DNA of 6,750 nt from JBMYQA01 sp049600855 (GTDB lineage Bacteria; Bacteroidota; Bacteroidia; Cytophagales; Flammeovirgaceae), in assembly GCA_049600855.1 (NCBI GenBank), contig JBMYQA010000315.1:1-6750 (forward strand). Direction: 5' to 3'. The notes under the pieces are model-generated. The model had not been told where the DNA came from. It did not search any database and worked only from the letters and a program-made list of their open reading frames with translations. The position numbers and the translations under genes were made by a program. Below, in pieces: positions 6,350 to 6,750 of the stretch (position 1 is the stretch's first letter; each line of letters starts with the position of its first letter).

Positions 6350-6416
6350 TCTAAGTGTTAATTGGCTAAATGAACTCATTTGGTTTATTATAACACATGC
6401 TTTCATATTCAAGTGG
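6350..6416 (+). repeat. Dispersed intergenic repeat, right copy (inverted relative to 1-67)
   Basis: This matches the reverse complement of 1-67 at 55 of 67 positions without gaps, and at 37 of 40 over 6350-6389. It holds a perfect palindrome, aaatga-ac-tcattt (6368-6381). Five bases of weaker similarity may continue to the left, to 6345. In this copy the associated hairpin is at the far end of the repeat, whereas in the left copy it adjoins the near end, so the full unit may have hairpins on both sides. Confidence 0.75.
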
Positions 6417-6454
6417 GCACGTAGATTTCTCCCTGACGGTCGAAATCTACGTGC
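6417..6454 (+). repeat. Perfect 13-bp hairpin adjoining the right repeat
   Basis: The arm gcacgtagatttc (6417-6429) is the exact reverse complement of gaaatctacgtgc (6442-6454), around a 12-base loop (tccctgacggtc). No T tract follows, so it is not a typical intrinsic terminator, although it lies about 100 bases downstream of the phosphoesterase gene. Loop and inner arm resemble the hairpin at 67-86. It probably belongs to a family of REP-like intergenic palindromes; that is inference from two related copies plus recall of similar Bacteroidota sequences. Confidence 0.65.
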
Positions 6455-6527
6455 TGCGTGGCTGTACAAACTCATTTATTTTAATAGCAAAAAGTAGTTA
6501 TTTCCGAGATACCCCACTATCCAACAC

Positions 6528-6677
6528 ATGAAAGCCTTGGACTTAGCTAGCCATTTACATTTAATAACACCCCTGTTTGCTTCAAAAATTAAACAAGCTT
6601 TAAAGAAGTTGGTTGACAGAAAATTAATTTCTATTTCAGATCAAACCGGAAAAAAAATATACCAAGTCCAAACTTAG
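6528..6677 (+). CDS. Small 49-residue protein resembling a winged-helix DNA-binding fragment
   Basis: The frame begins MKALDLASHLHLITPLFASK and continues with IKQALKKLVDRKLISISDQT, then GKKIYQVQT. The order fits the helix-turn-helix plus wing of many regulators: a short helix, a recognition helix (IKQALKKLVDRKLI, 21-34), then a hairpin wing with a Gly-Lys-Lys turn ending in 'YQV'. It is too short for a complete MarR- or ArsR-type protein, and nothing in frame upstream extends it: a TAG lies at 6495-6497. Its stop is 2 bases before the next ATG, suggesting translational coupling. It could be a genuine mini-regulator, the relic of a longer one, or a chance frame. I do not recognise a named family. 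Confidence 0.4.
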   Translation: MKALDLASHLHLITPLFASKIKQALKKLVDRKLISISDQTGKKIYQVQT

Positions 6678-6679
6678 CC

Positions 6680-6750
6680 ATGAATCCTAATTTTCAAGTT
6701 TTTTTGATTATACTTCTTGGGTATTTGATTACAGTTTTATTTGTTCATTT
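6680..6750 (+). CDS. N-terminus of a membrane protein (cut by the window edge)
   Basis: The 23 visible codons read MNPNFQVFLIILLGYLITVL then FVH, and the frame is still open at the last base. After a short polar start comes one strongly hydrophobic helix, without the positive N-region and cleavage site of a signal peptide, so a multi-span membrane protein is likely. The pattern recalls the first helix of Bacteroidota sodium:solute symporters, but this is far too short to assign. It follows the 49-residue ORF with a 2-base gap, so the two are probably co-transcribed. Confidence 0.5.
   Translation, partial: MNPNFQVFLIILLGYLITVLFVH

Larger units (their letters stand above)
6321..6527. other. 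Intergenic region carrying the right repeat copy and its hairpin
   Basis: These 207 bases hold no open frame that I can support. They contain the right copy of the 67-base repeat (6350-6416) and, directly adjoining it, a perfect 13-base-pair hairpin (6417-6454). The remaining 70 bases before the next ORF are AT-rich, and I see no clear TAnnTTTG box there. Confidence 0.6.

Noticed and set aside
1..6750. A mobile element, with the inverted repeats as transposon ends
   Set aside because: There is no transposase or integrase between the repeats; the cargo is ordinary housekeeping genes, and no target-site duplication could be recognised.

Overview
The window looks like chromosomal DNA of a Bacteroidota bacterium, probably of the Cytophagales or a related order. 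The evidence is AT-rich intergenic DNA, starts with no purine-rich ribosome binding site, promoter boxes of the TAnnTTTG type, and protein types common in that phylum (a SpoIIE phosphatase with an 'AKRIQDSILP' linker and a YfiR-like sensor domain, a thiamin pyrophosphokinase-like protein beginning MSSHHIVRD, and MenA for menaquinone). The phylum is well supported. The genus is not readable from the sequence.

Layout: the left half is read on the minus strand, in the order YfiR-like/SpoIIE membrane phosphatase (3421 to 1871), TPK-like protein (1753 to 1169) and menA (1064 to 168). Gaps of 104-117 bases, and a good promoter box before menA, suggest partly independent transcription. A 335-base divergent region (3422-3756) separates this from the plus-strand half: an MlaE-type permease and MlaF-type ATPase (24-base gap), msrB, and a YfcE-type metallophosphoesterase. 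The right end has an intergenic stretch with repeats, a 49-codon ORF resembling a winged helix, and the first 23 codons of a membrane protein.

Roles: the window is mostly housekeeping and cell-envelope functions: menaquinone prenylation, lipid transport at the inner membrane, repair of oxidised methionine, and a periplasm-to-cytoplasm signalling phosphatase. No complete mobile element, CRISPR array, rRNA, tRNA or defence system was seen.

The least ordinary content is: (1) a 67-base repeat at 1-67 that returns inverted at 6350-6416 with 55 of 67 matches, bracketing the whole seven-gene block; (2) a small hairpin next to each copy, the two being related in sequence and differing by a compensatory base-pair change; (3) a TPK-family protein that seems to have lost its catalytic acidic motifs; (4) a one-protein fusion of a YfiR-like periplasmic domain, a coiled coil, a membrane helix and a SpoIIE/PP2C phosphatase. 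I see no clearly new multi-gene system.
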